Of a stretch of 64,000 nt of DNA, positions 1 to 8,146 are shown piece by piece. The stretch comes from Sphingobacteriales bacterium (lineage in GTDB: Bacteria > Bacteroidota > Bacteroidia > Chitinophagales > CAIOSU01). The DNA is taken from the NCBI GenBank assembly GCA_027486795.1, contig JAIXOI010000049.1, forward strand, positions 124,001 through 188,000, written 5' to 3'. Numbering within the stretch: the stretch's first letter is position 1; every line of letters begins with the position of its first letter. Below the pieces are notes generated by a model. That model made no database searches. It saw nothing but the letters and a program-made list of their open reading frames with translations, and had not been told where the DNA came from. The position numbers and the translations under genes were made by a program.

Positions 1-246
1 GCGGGTTCGGAAAAGCACTTGGGAGCCAAGGCCAAAACCCCAGCGGGTTTCGGGGCTGTAATTGATAAGTGGCACTGGTATTAACCGCACTTTGTAAGGA
101 TTGCCCGAAGCGCTGAAGTATTGTTTAAACTTACTTTGTTTAGGTACGTTTTGCGCCAAACTTGCAACTGCTACCATAAAGCAACTGACGAATGCCAGCC
201 ACTTAATAGTATTTTTTACGGAATAGTAAGTTTGCAATACTGGCAT
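1..246 (-). CDS. Outer-membrane barrel protein, BamA/TamA-like (5' part only)
   Basis: The gene reads leftwards off the window edge, so only about 82 N-terminal residues are seen. They start MPVLQTYYSVKNTIKWL, continue through a hydrophobic segment ending ASLAQ (a likely signal peptide), and reach PVPLINYSPETRWGFGLG. A 'P-x-I-x-Y-S-P-E-T-x-W-G-F-G' stretch just after the signal peptide is typical of short Bacteroidota Omp85/surface-antigen-type barrels without POTRA domains. The ATG at 246 is the first in frame. The family call rests on this short motif alone; another outer-membrane barrel is possible. Confidence 0.6.
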   Translation of the reverse strand, partial: MPVLQTYYSVKNTIKWLAFVSCFMVAVASLAQNVPKQSKFKQYFSASGNPYKVRLIPVPLINYSPETRWGFGLGSQVLFRTR

Positions 247-254
247 AGCGCATA

Positions 255-294
255 AATAAAATAGGCTATCCCAAATTAAAGGGACAGCCTATTA
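255..294 (-). terminator. Rho-independent terminator of the small secreted-protein gene
   Basis: A 13-bp stem pairs 260-272 with 281-293 around an 8-nt loop. The only non-Watson-Crick pair is a G-U when read as minus-strand RNA; on the plus strand it would be an A/C mismatch. On the minus strand the stem is followed by a T-rich run, which fits termination of the gene ending at 316. Confidence 0.8.
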
Positions 295-315
295 TGTTAC
301 ATAGATTTTGTCGGA

Positions 316-693
316 TTATTGCTTTGGTGCTACCGTATTTGATGGCTTTACTACTGGTGTAGTAGTTTTTACTGGAGCAGTAGTACCAACGTTCACACGG
401 TTGTCAGGGTTTACCACATTGCCACGCGACGGAGCAGTAGTAGTTGATGGGGCTACACCACTTGGTTGCAACTGGCTATTTTCTGTTCTGCCTTTGTCTC
501 CTTGGCTAGTACGAGTTGATGGGGCAGGAGAAGTGGTGGTAGTTCGTAGGCCAGCGGCATCATTGTTAGGCCTTGGGGCCTCGCTCACCTGAGAGCTTTT
601 TTTAGGTGCGTTTGTGGTTGGCACAGAGCTTTGCGCTTGAGCAAAAAATACAATGCCAAATACGAAAGTGCCTACAGCGATAAATTTTTTCAT
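316..693 (-). CDS. Small secreted Thr/Pro/Ser-rich protein of unknown function
   Basis: 125 residues. A clear signal peptide (MKKFIAVGTFVFGIVFFAQAQ) is followed by a low-complexity chain rich in Thr, Pro, Ser, Asn and Val, with repeated TTTxP and VKTTTP-like words. No cysteine and no hydrophobic core are visible, so the mature protein is probably extended or disordered in the periplasm or at the surface. No family is recognised. A strong hairpin terminator lies directly downstream, so the gene looks like its own transcription unit or the end of the psd transcript (51 nt gap). That it is a real gene is supported by the signal peptide and the terminator. Confidence 0.7.
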   Translation of the reverse strand: MKKFIAVGTFVFGIVFFAQAQSSVPTTNAPKKSSQVSEAPRPNNDAAGLRTTTTSPAPSTRTSQGDKGRTENSQLQPSGVAPSTTTAPSRGNVVNPDNRVNVGTTAPVKTTTPVVKPSNTVAPKQ

Positions 694-743
694 GATGTAC
701 TGCGTTTAATATTTTGATAACTATACCCTAAAGATACACCTTT

Positions 744-1412
744 TTATTGTTCTGGCATACGGGCAATGATGGTTTTGCCACCACGTACTTTTTCTTTTAG
801 GTTTATTTCTATTTTGGCATCCAATGGCAAGTACAAATCAATTCTTGAGCCAAATTTAATGAACCCGAACTCGGCACCTTGTATCACTTGCTGGCCTTCT
901 TCAACATAATGCACAATGCGGCGCGCCAAAACACCTGCAACTTGCCTTACCAATACTTCCACGCCATCGTCTTCTATAACGAGTGTGTTCCGCTCATTAT
1001 GGGTCGACGATTTCGGGTTGTAAGCTACCAGGTATTTTCCAGGGTGGTATTTTACATATTTCACTACACCGCTTATTGGGTTCCAGTTGATGTGCACATT
1101 GCTGGGCGACATAAATATGGAAACCAAAAGACGCTTTTCGTTAAAATATTCTACCTCGTGTGTTTCTTCAATAGTTACAATTTTCCCATCGCAAGGGGCT
1201 ACTATGCACTGCGCATCGGTAATCATAGCCCTGCGCGGCTTACGAAAAAAGTACGCTACAAATAGAAAGAATGCTACCGATATGCCCGAAAGCAAATACA
1301 GCCCATTGTACGGCAACAAATTAGAGTAATGGAAGGCCAAATTGAAAGCCGCCAGCACCAAAAAGGTCACCAGTATTATTTTATATCCTTCTTTATGAAT
1401 CGAAAGTGCCAT
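744..1412 (-). CDS. psd: Phosphatidylserine decarboxylase proenzyme
   Basis: 222 residues, the size of the short (type II/archaeal-like) PSD proenzyme common in Bacteroidota. It decarboxylates phosphatidylserine to phosphatidylethanolamine at the inner membrane. Two hydrophobic segments lie at about residues 12-55. The FGSRIDLYLP motif near the C-terminus holds the self-cleavage site between Gly188 and Ser189; the Ser becomes the pyruvoyl group of the small alpha chain. SPSNVHINWNP and the downstream HPGKYLVAYNPKSS segment also match the family. It acts in the same pathway as the gpsA and PlsB-like genes near 54-56 kb. Confidence 0.93.
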   Translation of the reverse strand: MALSIHKEGYKIILVTFLVLAAFNLAFHYSNLLPYNGLYLLSGISVAFFLFVAYFFRKPRRAMITDAQCIVAPCDGKIVTIEETHEVEYFNEKRLLVSIFMSPSNVHINWNPISGVVKYVKYHPGKYLVAYNPKSSTHNERNTLVIEDDGVEVLVRQVAGVLARRIVHYVEEGQQVIQGAEFGFIKFGSRIDLYLPLDAKIEINLKEKVRGGKTIIARMPEQ

Positions 1413-1445
1413 GAAATAAGGTTAGCCAGAATTGTTGTTAGCCAA

Positions 1446-1453
1446 CAAAAATA
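1446..1453 (-). promoter_or_regulatory. Possible -7 box for psd
   Basis: Read on the minus strand this is TATTTTTG, a match to the Bacteroidota -7 consensus TAnnTTTG, 33 bp upstream of the psd start. No TTG is found at the usual spacing, so the call is tentative. Confidence 0.35.
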
Positions 1454-1697
1454 CTCCTTTTTTAGCCATAATACTACAACGCTCCGCAAAGCTCAATAGT
1501 TTTCTAAGATATGAAATTGTGTTCTGTTTCGGGTGTCTGGTTTCGATATGGAGCCTCTCTGATAGCGCAGGTGTCTGGTATGTTGTTGGTACCATTGCAG
1601 TTGAAGTGATAACATTGAAAAACGGAAGCATTAACTACCGAACTTCTGCAGTGCTTGTGGCGGCAGTTAGCTATCTTGAGCAAAAATGTAACCTGGC

Positions 1698-1934
1698 ATG
1701 TGGATAGAGAAAAACAATCAATTGCACCGCACCTTTAAGTTTAGTGACTTTTCAGAGGCATTTGCCTTTATGACACGGGTAGCACTGTTAGCCGAAAAGC
1801 ATAACCACCACCCAACCTGGTCCAACACTTACAACACCTTGGATATTTATCTATCTACCCACGATGCTGGAAATACCATTACTGATAAAGACCATAAGCT
1901 GGCCAGGGCAATTGACGGTTTGTTGGTGGCTTAA
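1698..1934 (+). CDS. phhB: 4a-hydroxytetrahydrobiopterin dehydratase (pterin carbinolamine dehydratase)
   Basis: 78 residues, short but complete for the alpha/beta PCD fold. The family signature EKHNHHPTW (about residues 33-41) carries the active-site histidines, and [18 protein letters not shown] matches the second conserved block (T-x-D-x-G-x-T-x-x-D). The enzyme dehydrates 4a-hydroxytetrahydropterin so that the cofactor of aromatic amino acid hydroxylases can be recycled. No hydroxylase gene is in the window. The ATG at 1698 opens directly on the conserved 'W' start of the family, so about 285 bp upstream, back to psd, are non-coding with nothing recognisable. Confidence 0.88.
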   Translation: MWIEKNNQLHRTFKFSDFSEAFAFMTRVALLAEKHNHHPTWSNTYNTLDIYLSTHDAGNTITDKDHKLARAIDGLLVA

Positions 1935-1982
1935 GCAGTGGCAAATTGCTTAGGGCAATGCTCTGGCATAGTTCTTATTGTG

Positions 1983-2017
1983 CAAAAAAAAGCTGCCTCA
2001 TAGTGATGAGGCAGCTT
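1983..2017 (-). terminator. Rho-independent terminator of the fasciclin gene
   Basis: A perfect 11-bp stem (1990-2000 with 2007-2017) with a 6-nt loop is followed on the minus strand by a run of eight T. It sits between two convergent genes, and the T-run orientation assigns it to the gene ending at 2045. Confidence 0.9.
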
Positions 2018-2044
2018 CTGAAATCAAACTTTAGCAATAAAATA

Positions 2045-2566
2045 CTATTTCTTTGGCATAATCACACCATCAATTACATGCACTACACCGTTGCTACCTT
2101 CCAAATCGGTGGCAGTTACATAGGCACTTGCGCCGGTAGCATCGGTAAGTTTTACTTTACCTTTATCTAGGGTCGCGGTTAGCTTCTCGCCTTGCACTGT
2201 GGTAACGATTAGTTTGCCTTTTCCTTTTTCGATACCAGCTAGTACATCAGCAGCTTTAAATTTGCCTGCAACTACATGGTAAGTAAGTATTGACGTCAGC
2301 TTTGCTTTATTCTCAGGCTTCAATAGTGTTTCTACTGTGCCTTTTGGCAATTTTTCAAAAGCGGCATTAGTGGGGGCAAATACAGTAAATGGGCCTGCAC
2401 CTTTCAATGTTTCTACAAGGCCTGCAGCTTTTACAGCGGCTACTAGGGTAGTGTGATCTTTGGAGCTGATGGCAATGTCAACCACGTCGCCACCTTGGTT
2501 TACTGGTGCTACAAAAGCGGTGGTGAAAACACCTACCATTAACATCATTACAATTGATTTCAACAT
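2045..2566 (-). CDS. Secreted fasciclin (FAS1) domain protein
   Basis: 173 residues: a signal peptide ([21 protein letters not shown]) and one FAS1 domain. Seen are the family blocks [14 protein letters not shown] (H1 box), LTYHVVAGK, and the C-terminal [14 protein letters not shown] (H2 box). FAS1 domains mediate weak adhesion in the periplasm or at the cell surface. It is a single-gene unit with its own terminator; the neighbours on both sides run the other way. Confidence 0.9.
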   Translation of the reverse strand: MLKSIVMMLMVGVFTTAFVAPVNQGGDVVDIAISSKDHTTLVAAVKAAGLVETLKGAGPFTVFAPTNAAFEKLPKGTVETLLKPENKAKLTSILTYHVVAGKFKAADVLAGIEKGKGKLIVTTVQGEKLTATLDKGKVKLTDATGASAYVTATDLEGSNGVVHVIDGVIMPKK

Positions 2567-2956
2567 AATTTTGGATTTTGGTTTCTAAGGTTACATTAAT
2601 AATATCTATAACCAAACCCGACAGGTTTTAGTTTAGGCAATTAGTATTAATTTACAAATTAATAACACTTCTTAACTTTGTGAATATATTTTAAATTGTA
2701 AAATGAGGGCCGATAAACGTTGCACTAGGCTATTTGTGAGTTAGTGTAAGCTATGGAACTACGGCATCGGTAGCGCAAATTTAAGGTGGTTCATTTGTTG
2801 CTATTCTATGATAATCAATCAATTAACCGACGAACTACTTGTCATTTTTACCAATGCCCACAAATATTTCCCATCACCCCGTAACCTTTGCATATGTACT
2901 GCCGTAAAAGAGGGTGTGAAGAGTGATAGAGTGTTAAACGATTAACATTAGACGGG
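2567..2956. other. Non-coding gap with a possible plus-strand promoter box
   Basis: 390 bp with no convincing ORF, between the divergent fasciclin and sigma genes. AT-rich near 2640-2700. TAACTTTG at 2673-2680 fits the TAnnTTTG -7 box and could start a long leader into the sigma gene at 2957, but no TTG stands at the right spacing. A near match (CCTTTGC) lies at 2885-2891, closer to the gene. Confidence 0.4.
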
Positions 2957-3520
2957 ATGAGAGTTGAGAAGAAAGAAAACGGTTTGCGCGAGCGCCGATC
3001 TAAAACGGTGCGTACTTACCTAAACGAATACACGGCTAACCATGCCATAAGCGAAAAAGATACACTAGGCCTAGCTTCGGCGGCACGTTGTGGAGATCTA
3101 ACCGCACTGAATACCTTGGTTGATACACACCTTAGTTTGGTGAAAACCGTAGCACGAAAATATCAAAATCAAGGTCTTTCGTTCCAAGAACTTACTTACA
3201 CAGGCAATATTGGCCTCATTAAAGCTGCCAACAGGTTTGATGAGAGCAAGGGCGTAAGTTTTCGCACCTATGCCATCTGGTGGATTCGCCAAACAATTTC
3301 CAAAGCATTACAAGAACATTTGCGCATTAGTGAGGTAAAAGACGTAAGCCTTACCGACCTTTGGGTTATCCCAGAAAGCTTCAGCAACTGGGAGGCCATG
3401 GACGATACTGAGCCATCGCGCAAACAGATGTATGCCTTTCTTGAAACGAAGGTGTACGAAATAGCCAAACTTAACCCAAAGGCTCACCCCGAGCGCTTTG
3501 CTTGGCTTCCCCGCGCATAG
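2957..3520 (+). CDS. Sigma-70-like protein with region 2 only (regions 3 and 4 missing)
   Basis: 187 residues. Residues about 35-120 are a complete sigma region 1.2-2 (LVKTVARKYQNQGLSFQEL, GNIGLIKAANRFDESKG, FRTYAIWWIRQTISKAL), covering core binding (2.1-2.2) and -10 recognition (2.3-2.4). After about residue 125 the similarity to RpoD ends, and a 60-residue unrelated tail replaces regions 3 and 4 (-35 recognition). The 153 bp downstream hold no missing region in another frame. It stands directly before a full-length paralogue in the same direction. It may be a decaying duplicate, or a core-binding competitor of other sigmas; the open frame and clean region 2 favour recent or continuing use. 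Confidence 0.72.
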   Translation: MRVEKKENGLRERRSKTVRTYLNEYTANHAISEKDTLGLASAARCGDLTALNTLVDTHLSLVKTVARKYQNQGLSFQELTYTGNIGLIKAANRFDESKGVSFRTYAIWWIRQTISKALQEHLRISEVKDVSLTDLWVIPESFSNWEAMDDTEPSRKQMYAFLETKVYEIAKLNPKAHPERFAWLPRA

Positions 3521-3673
3521 GCGCATTCAAACCCAACCATTTATTGTAAACAATTTTGGCAGCCTAACCATCAGGTAACAGCATCCGTATGTCCGCATCG
3601 GAAACCAATGGAACAGCTTGCCACCCATGTAACAGCCGTGTGAACAGGGTTTTAAATTTTGAGGAATAAGGAT

Positions 3674-4537
3674 ATGAGGCAGTTGAGAATAAACCAAAGA
3701 TTTACCACCCGCGATTCGTTAGCACTTGAAAAATATTTCAAGGAAGTGGCTAAACAATCAGCTATTTCGTCTGACGAAGAGGGTATGCTGGCCAAGCGCA
3801 TCCGCATGGGAGACATGCAATCGTTAGATACTTTAGTGCGCGCAAACCTTAGGTTCGTAATATCGGTAGCCAAGCAATATGAAGGCTTCGGTATGCACCT
3901 AGAGGATTTGATAAGCGAGGGTAATATTGGCCTTATGAAAGCCGCACGCCGTTTTGATGAGAGCAAGGGCTATAAGTTTATAAGCTATGCCGTGTTCTGG
4001 ATAAGACAGTGCATACTCAAGTCGCTAAACGAAAATGCGCGTATTATTAGAATGCCAAGCAATCAATTGGCCCAGATTCAAAAAATGCACAGCACTTTTA
4101 GCCGATTAGAACAAATGTTTGGCCGCGAGCCTTCGGCCGAGGAGTTGGCCCTGGAGCTTGACCTTACACCGGCAGAGGTAAACAAGGTATTGTTTCAATC
4201 GCAAGGTTCGGTTTCTATTGATAGGCCTATTGGTAGCAACGAAGATGATGTCTCGCTTTTGGATAGGCTAAAGAACGAAGCGGAGGAAGCTCCCGACAAT
4301 TGCTTGATGCAAGAATCGGTTTCATTGGAGCTTGCACGTTGCCTTGATAGGTTGAATGTTCGTGAAGCAACTGTGATTAAAATGCACTTTGGCTTGGATG
4401 GGCAAACCCCTATGAAGTTTGAGGAAATAGCTGAAAGTATGGGATTGGGAAAAGAGCGTGTGCGACAGCTTAAAGTACAAGGCATAAGAAAACTGCAGAA
4501 CCTTACGCAACGTAGCGGACTGCTTAATAAGATTTAG
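3674..4537 (+). CDS. RpoD-like primary-type sigma factor (paralogue)
   Basis: 287 residues, the usual length of Bacteroidota RpoD, which lack most of region 1.1. The start MRQLRIN (ATG at 3674) fits the family MRQLKI start; a TTG 15 bp upstream is less likely. Region 2 (RFVISVAKQYE, DLISEGNIGLMKAARRFDESKG, SYAVFWIRQCILKSL), region 3 (FGREPSAEELALELDL) and region 4 (REATVIKMHFGLD, ..GLGKERVRQLKVQGIRKL) are all present. Several normally fixed positions differ from the housekeeping protein (FWIRQC for WWIRQS, RIIRMPSNQ for RIVRLPLNK), so this is probably an RpoD paralogue rather than the principal sigma. It is followed by the repeat array at 4541-5394. Confidence 0.85.
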   Translation: MRQLRINQRFTTRDSLALEKYFKEVAKQSAISSDEEGMLAKRIRMGDMQSLDTLVRANLRFVISVAKQYEGFGMHLEDLISEGNIGLMKAARRFDESKGYKFISYAVFWIRQCILKSLNENARIIRMPSNQLAQIQKMHSTFSRLEQMFGREPSAEELALELDLTPAEVNKVLFQSQGSVSIDRPIGSNEDDVSLLDRLKNEAEEAPDNCLMQESVSLELARCLDRLNVREATVIKMHFGLDGQTPMKFEEIAESMGLGKERVRQLKVQGIRKLQNLTQRSGLLNKI

Positions 4538-4685
4538 TAGAATTGGTTGATTGGTTAATCAGTTATTGGTTAATCAGTGATCAGGAGGGACTAAAAAACA
4601 GAAGACATCGAACGCTTGAAAAGCGAAGTGCAAAATATGAAAAGTACTAGTCACTATTCACTGGCAACTAGTTACTCAAAGAAAT

Positions 4686-4765
4686 GAGGTTGGTTTTGAG
4701 ACCTGAAGGATAATAGGGGGTTGGCCGTTTTTGTGCCACTCTTACGGGCAACCCCTGCCTTTAGG
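4686..4765 (+). repeat. Array unit 1: conserved box and hairpin
   Basis: Box 4686-4701. The outer stem is 4702-4709 with 4758-4765 (8 bp, one G-U). There is an internal loop of 7 nt on the left and 2 nt on the right. The inner stem is 4717-4723 with 4749-4755 (7 bp), extended by 3 bp after one mismatch. The stem sequence differs from the other units while the architecture is kept. An ATG at 4684 opens a 9-codon frame (MRLVLR...). Confidence 0.75.
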
Positions 4766-4985
4766 ATTTGGCTGATTGGTTATAGGTTAACAGGTTATTG
4801 GTTATTAGTTAATACGTTAACGAAAAGAGGGAACTATAAAATTGAGGATACCGCAAGCTTTATAAGCGATGCGAAAAAAGATAAAGAGTGCTATTTACTA
4901 ATCAACAGTAACTAGTTACTCAAGAAATAGTGGATTGCAAATAAGGATGCTAAAACATAACCTTACTCGCTCTCCGCACTGAAAT

Positions 4986-5058
4986 GAGGTTGGTTTTGAG
5001 ACTTAAAGGAAACGGGCTGCCGCGCCAGGCTGCAAACTTGCACGGCGGCCCCCTTTAA
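4986..5058 (+). repeat. Array unit 2: conserved box and hairpin
   Basis: Box 4986-5001. The outer stem is 5003-5009 with 5052-5058 (7 bp). A left-side bulge AAAC follows, then a 9-bp inner stem 5014-5022 with 5043-5051. Inner pair 7 is C5020-G5045, while unit 3 has T-A there. The frame from ATG 4984 runs 24 codons (MRLVLR...) to a stop inside the hairpin's 3' arm. Confidence 0.8.
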
Positions 5059-5145
5059 AGTATCTGAAGACTTATCCTAAAAAATAGTGGATTGTCGAAT
5101 ATTGGAAATGCAAACACACTCCATACTCGCTCTCTACACTGGATT

Positions 5146-5217
5146 GAGGTTGGTTTTGAGATTTAAAGGAAAACGGGCTGTCGTGATGTCTCCACCGTTG
5201 CGACGGCCCCCTTTAAA
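5146..5217 (+). repeat. Array unit 3: conserved box and hairpin
   Basis: Box 5146-5161. The outer stem is 5162-5169 with 5210-5217 (8 bp). A left bulge AAAAC follows, then a 9-bp inner stem 5175-5183 with 5201-5209. Compared with unit 2 the inner pair 7 is T5181-A5203, a compensatory change. The ATG seen in units 1 and 2 is ATT here, with TTG in frame. Confidence 0.8.
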
Positions 5218-5339
5218 GAGGTTGATTGTTTAATCAGTTATTGGTTGATTAATGAACCGAAAGACTTGTGGTAAAAAATAGTGGATTGTCGAATATTGGA
5301 AATGCAAACGCACTCCATACTCGCTCTCTACACTGGATT

Positions 5340-5394
5340 GAGGTTGGTTTTGAGACAGTAATATAGGCTCCTTAATTGGGGCCTTTACTGTTTT
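5340..5394 (+). repeat. Array unit 4: conserved box and hairpin with T-tract
   Basis: Box 5340-5355. The outer stem is 5355-5361 with 5385-5391 (7 bp). A left bulge TAT follows, then a 7-bp inner stem 5365-5371 with 5378-5384 (one G-U) and a 6-nt loop. Only this unit ends in TTTT, so it can act as a plus-strand Rho-independent terminator closing the array. Confidence 0.78.
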
Positions 5395-5400
5395 AGTAGG

Positions 5401-6435
5401 CTATAGTTGAGGGCAAGGAATGCTCAAACGGCGTTTGCCAACAGTGGTAAATAAACCTGAGTATATCAGCGATATCTCGTAAGCACCACGAGAGTCACTT
5501 ACTGTATTGAGCTTTGAGATGTTAACGTCATACGATAGCCCAATCATAAAGCGAACAAAATCTAACCTAGCACCAACAATAACAGCATCTGGGGTGGTGT
5601 TGCTTATGCGTCCCCAAGCGCCTAAAGCAAAGGCAACGTCTCCGTCATCACGGTACTCCATAACAAACTGGAGGTAAGTGCCAAAATTCGCCAATCTTGA
5701 GGGGCCTTGTTGGGCATACATGATACTTGGCAAAAAGTACATGCTGCGGGTAGCTTGAAATGAGCCTCCTGCATGAAATGTATATTTTGGCTCAAGGCTA
5801 TAGTTGGCACTTGATAAGAGCGATATTTTAGGTTGTAAAATGTGAGCATAGGCCGCGCCCAAGTATACGTTCACGAATTTATTGGGCATTATTTGGTAAA
5901 GTAGCCCTACACTAGCATCAGGTTTTAAGCCAGAACCTCCTGCCACGTTTTCGCCAGAGAGAATATCTGGGTCAACCTCAATGCCATTGTACTGGTTGTC
6001 GAAAATTAACTCTTCCGTATCAATGCGCTGTCCAATTAAGTTAAACTGGCCACCAATACCCAAAGTGTGTTTCACTTTACGCCCCAGTTGCTTCCTATAA
6101 CCAAGCGACAAAGTAAGCTGGTTGGTACCAAATGCCGCGGTACCTGCCACATCGTTATAAAAATGCAGACCAACTGCAAAATTATCGTCTTTTAGCTGTG
6201 CTTTAAACAAGGATAACTCAGCAGATGCTGCCGCGGTGCGGTAAGTATTGGTAAAACTACCCCATTGGCTGCGGTAGTTGGCTATAATGCGGTAATCGCC
6301 ATCAAAAAAGCCCGTGAGCGCTGGGTTTAGAAACAAAGGATTGGCGTTGAATTGGGAAAATTGCGGATCCTGTGCCTTCAGCACGGATGCCAAAGCCACC
6401 AAGAACAACAATATCACCAACCTACTATTCCTCAT
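5401..6435 (-). CDS. PorP/SprF family T9SS-associated outer-membrane protein
   Basis: 344 residues. A signal peptide ends at VLKAQ; the mature protein opens with DPQFSQFNANPLFLNPALTGFF, the hallmark of the PorP/SprF family, and continues as alternating strands of a barrel about 320 residues long (family usually 300-350). Members sit in the outer membrane and assist secretion or anchoring of a type B CTD partner. The start codon overlaps the end of the upstream gene by 4 bp, so the two are translationally coupled, and that gene encodes a type B CTD protein, its probable client. Confidence 0.93.
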   Translation of the reverse strand: MRNSRLVILLFLVALASVLKAQDPQFSQFNANPLFLNPALTGFFDGDYRIIANYRSQWGSFTNTYRTAAASAELSLFKAQLKDDNFAVGLHFYNDVAGTAAFGTNQLTLSLGYRKQLGRKVKHTLGIGGQFNLIGQRIDTEELIFDNQYNGIEVDPDILSGENVAGGSGLKPDASVGLLYQIMPNKFVNVYLGAAYAHILQPKISLLSSANYSLEPKYTFHAGGSFQATRSMYFLPSIMYAQQGPSRLANFGTYLQFVMEYRDDGDVAFALGAWGRISNTTPDAVIVGARLDFVRFMIGLSYDVNISKLNTVSDSRGAYEISLIYSGLFTTVGKRRLSIPCPQL

Positions 6436-7916
6436 CTCAATAAGGTTATATTTCCTTTTATGGTGCGCTCTTTACCATTGGCAAACTGCAGAACAGCATA
6501 ATACACATAAACGCCTTGCACTGCGGGTGTGCCCGCTTTATTGTTTCCATCCCAACCAATTCCTTGGTCAGTAGTCACAAACATTTCTTGTCCCCACCGG
6601 TCAAAAATCCTAAAATCTACACTTGCCAATCTTGGGCTTCTCAAAAACAAGAAATCATTTTTGCCATCCCCGTTTGGCGAAAATGCCGTCGGCACAAAAG
6701 ATGAGTTTTCATCTTTAATTACCGTTATCAAAATACTAGTGTCGGCCTCACAGCCATCCAAATCGACAACCTGAAGCGTGTAGAGCGTTGTTTGTCTTGG
6801 TTCGGCTCTTGGGTTGGGGCAGGTGCCGCACGACAAGCCAGTTATTGGTTCCCAAAAAAAAGTAATCAAAGGGTTCGGGCTAATAACTTGCAATGGCAGT
6901 TGGTCGCCATTAAATATAGTAGCCTCGCTAGGGTCAATGCTCAATATCACCGGCTCGCCAATATTAGGCAACAAACTATCAATCGTAAAAGTACAGCCTT
7001 CATCGTCAGTTATGGTCAGGTTATATTGCCCTTCCACAAGTTCTTCAATCTCAGGATCGCGTATGTCATTGTTCCAAATATATTCATATGGGCCGGTGCC
7101 GCCCGTGGCCAAAACCGACAGGTATCCGTTTGCCCCACGGCAGCGCTCTGGTGCTACTGAGTCAAACACGCCCAGCAAATCGGTGCTAGGTGCGCAAGGG
7201 CCATTGCATGCGTCAAAGGTAGGCGCTCCGCCTGTTTGCCAGTTGCCAGTTCCATCTAAGGTTCGGTAAATGGTCTGGTCGGCAGCTGGCGAGCGGCCAG
7301 CATAATTTATTTCTAGGCCGGCACTCATTTGGTCGGCGGCTTTAAAGCTGGCAGGGAAAGTACAGGTTGTGCTGCCCGGTGCGCAAGGTGTTCCGTCATA
7401 TTCGGGTTGGGCGCTTCTAGCATTGGGCTCGCCGGTGTTCAATGTCCAGTATACGGCATCGCTTACGGTACCGTCTTGTTGGTAAATGGCCAGCCAACCA
7501 TAGCCATTATTCAAGCTCCAGTTGCCGGCAGTACACAGGTTGCCCGTGCCGCAAAAGGCCGAAAGGTCAATATCGGCGCCTGTTACATTGGGGCCACCGA
7601 TAATTAAATGTCCAAGTGGGTTAATGATAGTGCCTGCAGGGAAAGTAAACGAGCCAAAGTTGGTTGGACTGGTGTAGCTTGCTAGCACGTAGCAACCCAA
7701 ATCAATGGTATCGCAACGCGAGCTGTTATAAATCTCTACCCACTCATAACCAAAATTGGTTTGGGCGCAATCAACTAAAGATTGGTAGAGTGGCGCTGCA
7801 GGGTCCTGTGGAGGATTGATGTATAACTCATTGAGTACAATTTGTGCTGAAATGGGGCCATTGGCCAGCCACGCCATCAACAATATCAACCCGACTTTTT
7901 TAGTAAAATACATCAT
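6432..7916 (-). CDS. T9SS type B cargo: lamin-tail domain protein with gliding-motility C-terminal domain
   Basis: 494 residues: a signal peptide (ends GPISAQ), then a lamin-tail-like domain at about 25-160 (IVLNELYINPP ... YEWVEIYNSS), then a SprB-like/PKD segment at about 245-320 (RGANGYLSVLATGGTGPYEYIWNN ... YNLTITDDEGC), another Ig-like segment, and a C-terminal type B sorting domain from about 410 (VPTAFSPNGDGKNDFLF ... FRIFDRWGQEMF ... GWDGNNKAG ... VQGVYVYYA). The type B domain directs export through the T9SS and attachment by the SprF/PorP route, and the next gene encodes such a partner. It is likely an adhesin or matrix protein on the cell surface; ligand unknown. Confidence 0.92.
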   Translation of the reverse strand: MMYFTKKVGLILLMAWLANGPISAQIVLNELYINPPQDPAAPLYQSLVDCAQTNFGYEWVEIYNSSRCDTIDLGCYVLASYTSPTNFGSFTFPAGTIINPLGHLIIGGPNVTGADIDLSAFCGTGNLCTAGNWSLNNGYGWLAIYQQDGTVSDAVYWTLNTGEPNARSAQPEYDGTPCAPGSTTCTFPASFKAADQMSAGLEINYAGRSPAADQTIYRTLDGTGNWQTGGAPTFDACNGPCAPSTDLLGVFDSVAPERCRGANGYLSVLATGGTGPYEYIWNNDIRDPEIEELVEGQYNLTITDDEGCTFTIDSLLPNIGEPVILSIDPSEATIFNGDQLPLQVISPNPLITFFWEPITGLSCGTCPNPRAEPRQTTLYTLQVVDLDGCEADTSILITVIKDENSSFVPTAFSPNGDGKNDFLFLRSPRLASVDFRIFDRWGQEMFVTTDQGIGWDGNNKAGTPAVQGVYVYYAVLQFANGKERTIKGNITLLR

Positions 7917-7926
7917 ACTACAATAG

Positions 7927-7934
7927 CAAAATTA
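7927..7934 (-). promoter_or_regulatory. -7 box for the type B cargo/PorP operon
   Basis: The minus-strand reading TAATTTTG fits TAnnTTTG and lies 10 bp before the ATG at 7916, giving a very short leader. No TTG is found at the usual spacing. Confidence 0.4.
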
Positions 7935-8146
7935 ATAAAACTGCACCAACCCGTGCACTATTGCCTAAACTATGATACAAAAACATATTTTGACCATTGC
8001 CGACGGTATCCATACATTGTTGATTTCTTCTAAAACGCTTAAAAGAACCTTACAGTATATTGCAGTACAATATGGTATTAACCAGTTACTTGGTTGGTAT
8101 TATTATAATTCAGTTATTGGTAAATTTTCAAATTGCATCCTCCAAC

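Larger units (their letters stand above)
4541..5394 (+). repeat. Tandem array of four box-plus-hairpin units
   Basis: The gap between the sigma gene and the PorP gene is filled by repeats. Four copies of GAGGTTGGTTTTGAGA stand at 4686, 4986, 5146 and 5340 (spacings 300, 160 and 194 bp), each followed at once by a two-part hairpin. Other shared words lie between them: AATAGTGGATTG (4926, 5083, 5277), a CTCGCTCTC..CACTG block before copies 2-4, and TTGGTTAATCAGTTATTGGTT-like runs at about 4543, 4770 and 5221. Units 3 and 4 are almost identical over the 70 bp before the box. No protein gene of normal size fits the array. Confidence 0.85.

Noticed and set aside
1432-1707. 91-residue plus-strand reading frame
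   Set aside because: Composition is not protein-like, it begins inside the psd upstream region and overlaps the pterin dehydratase start.
4541-5394. CRISPR array
   Set aside because: Repeat spacing is uneven (300, 160 and 194 bp), the box is only 16 bp, most of each unit is conserved rather than unique, and no cas genes are near.
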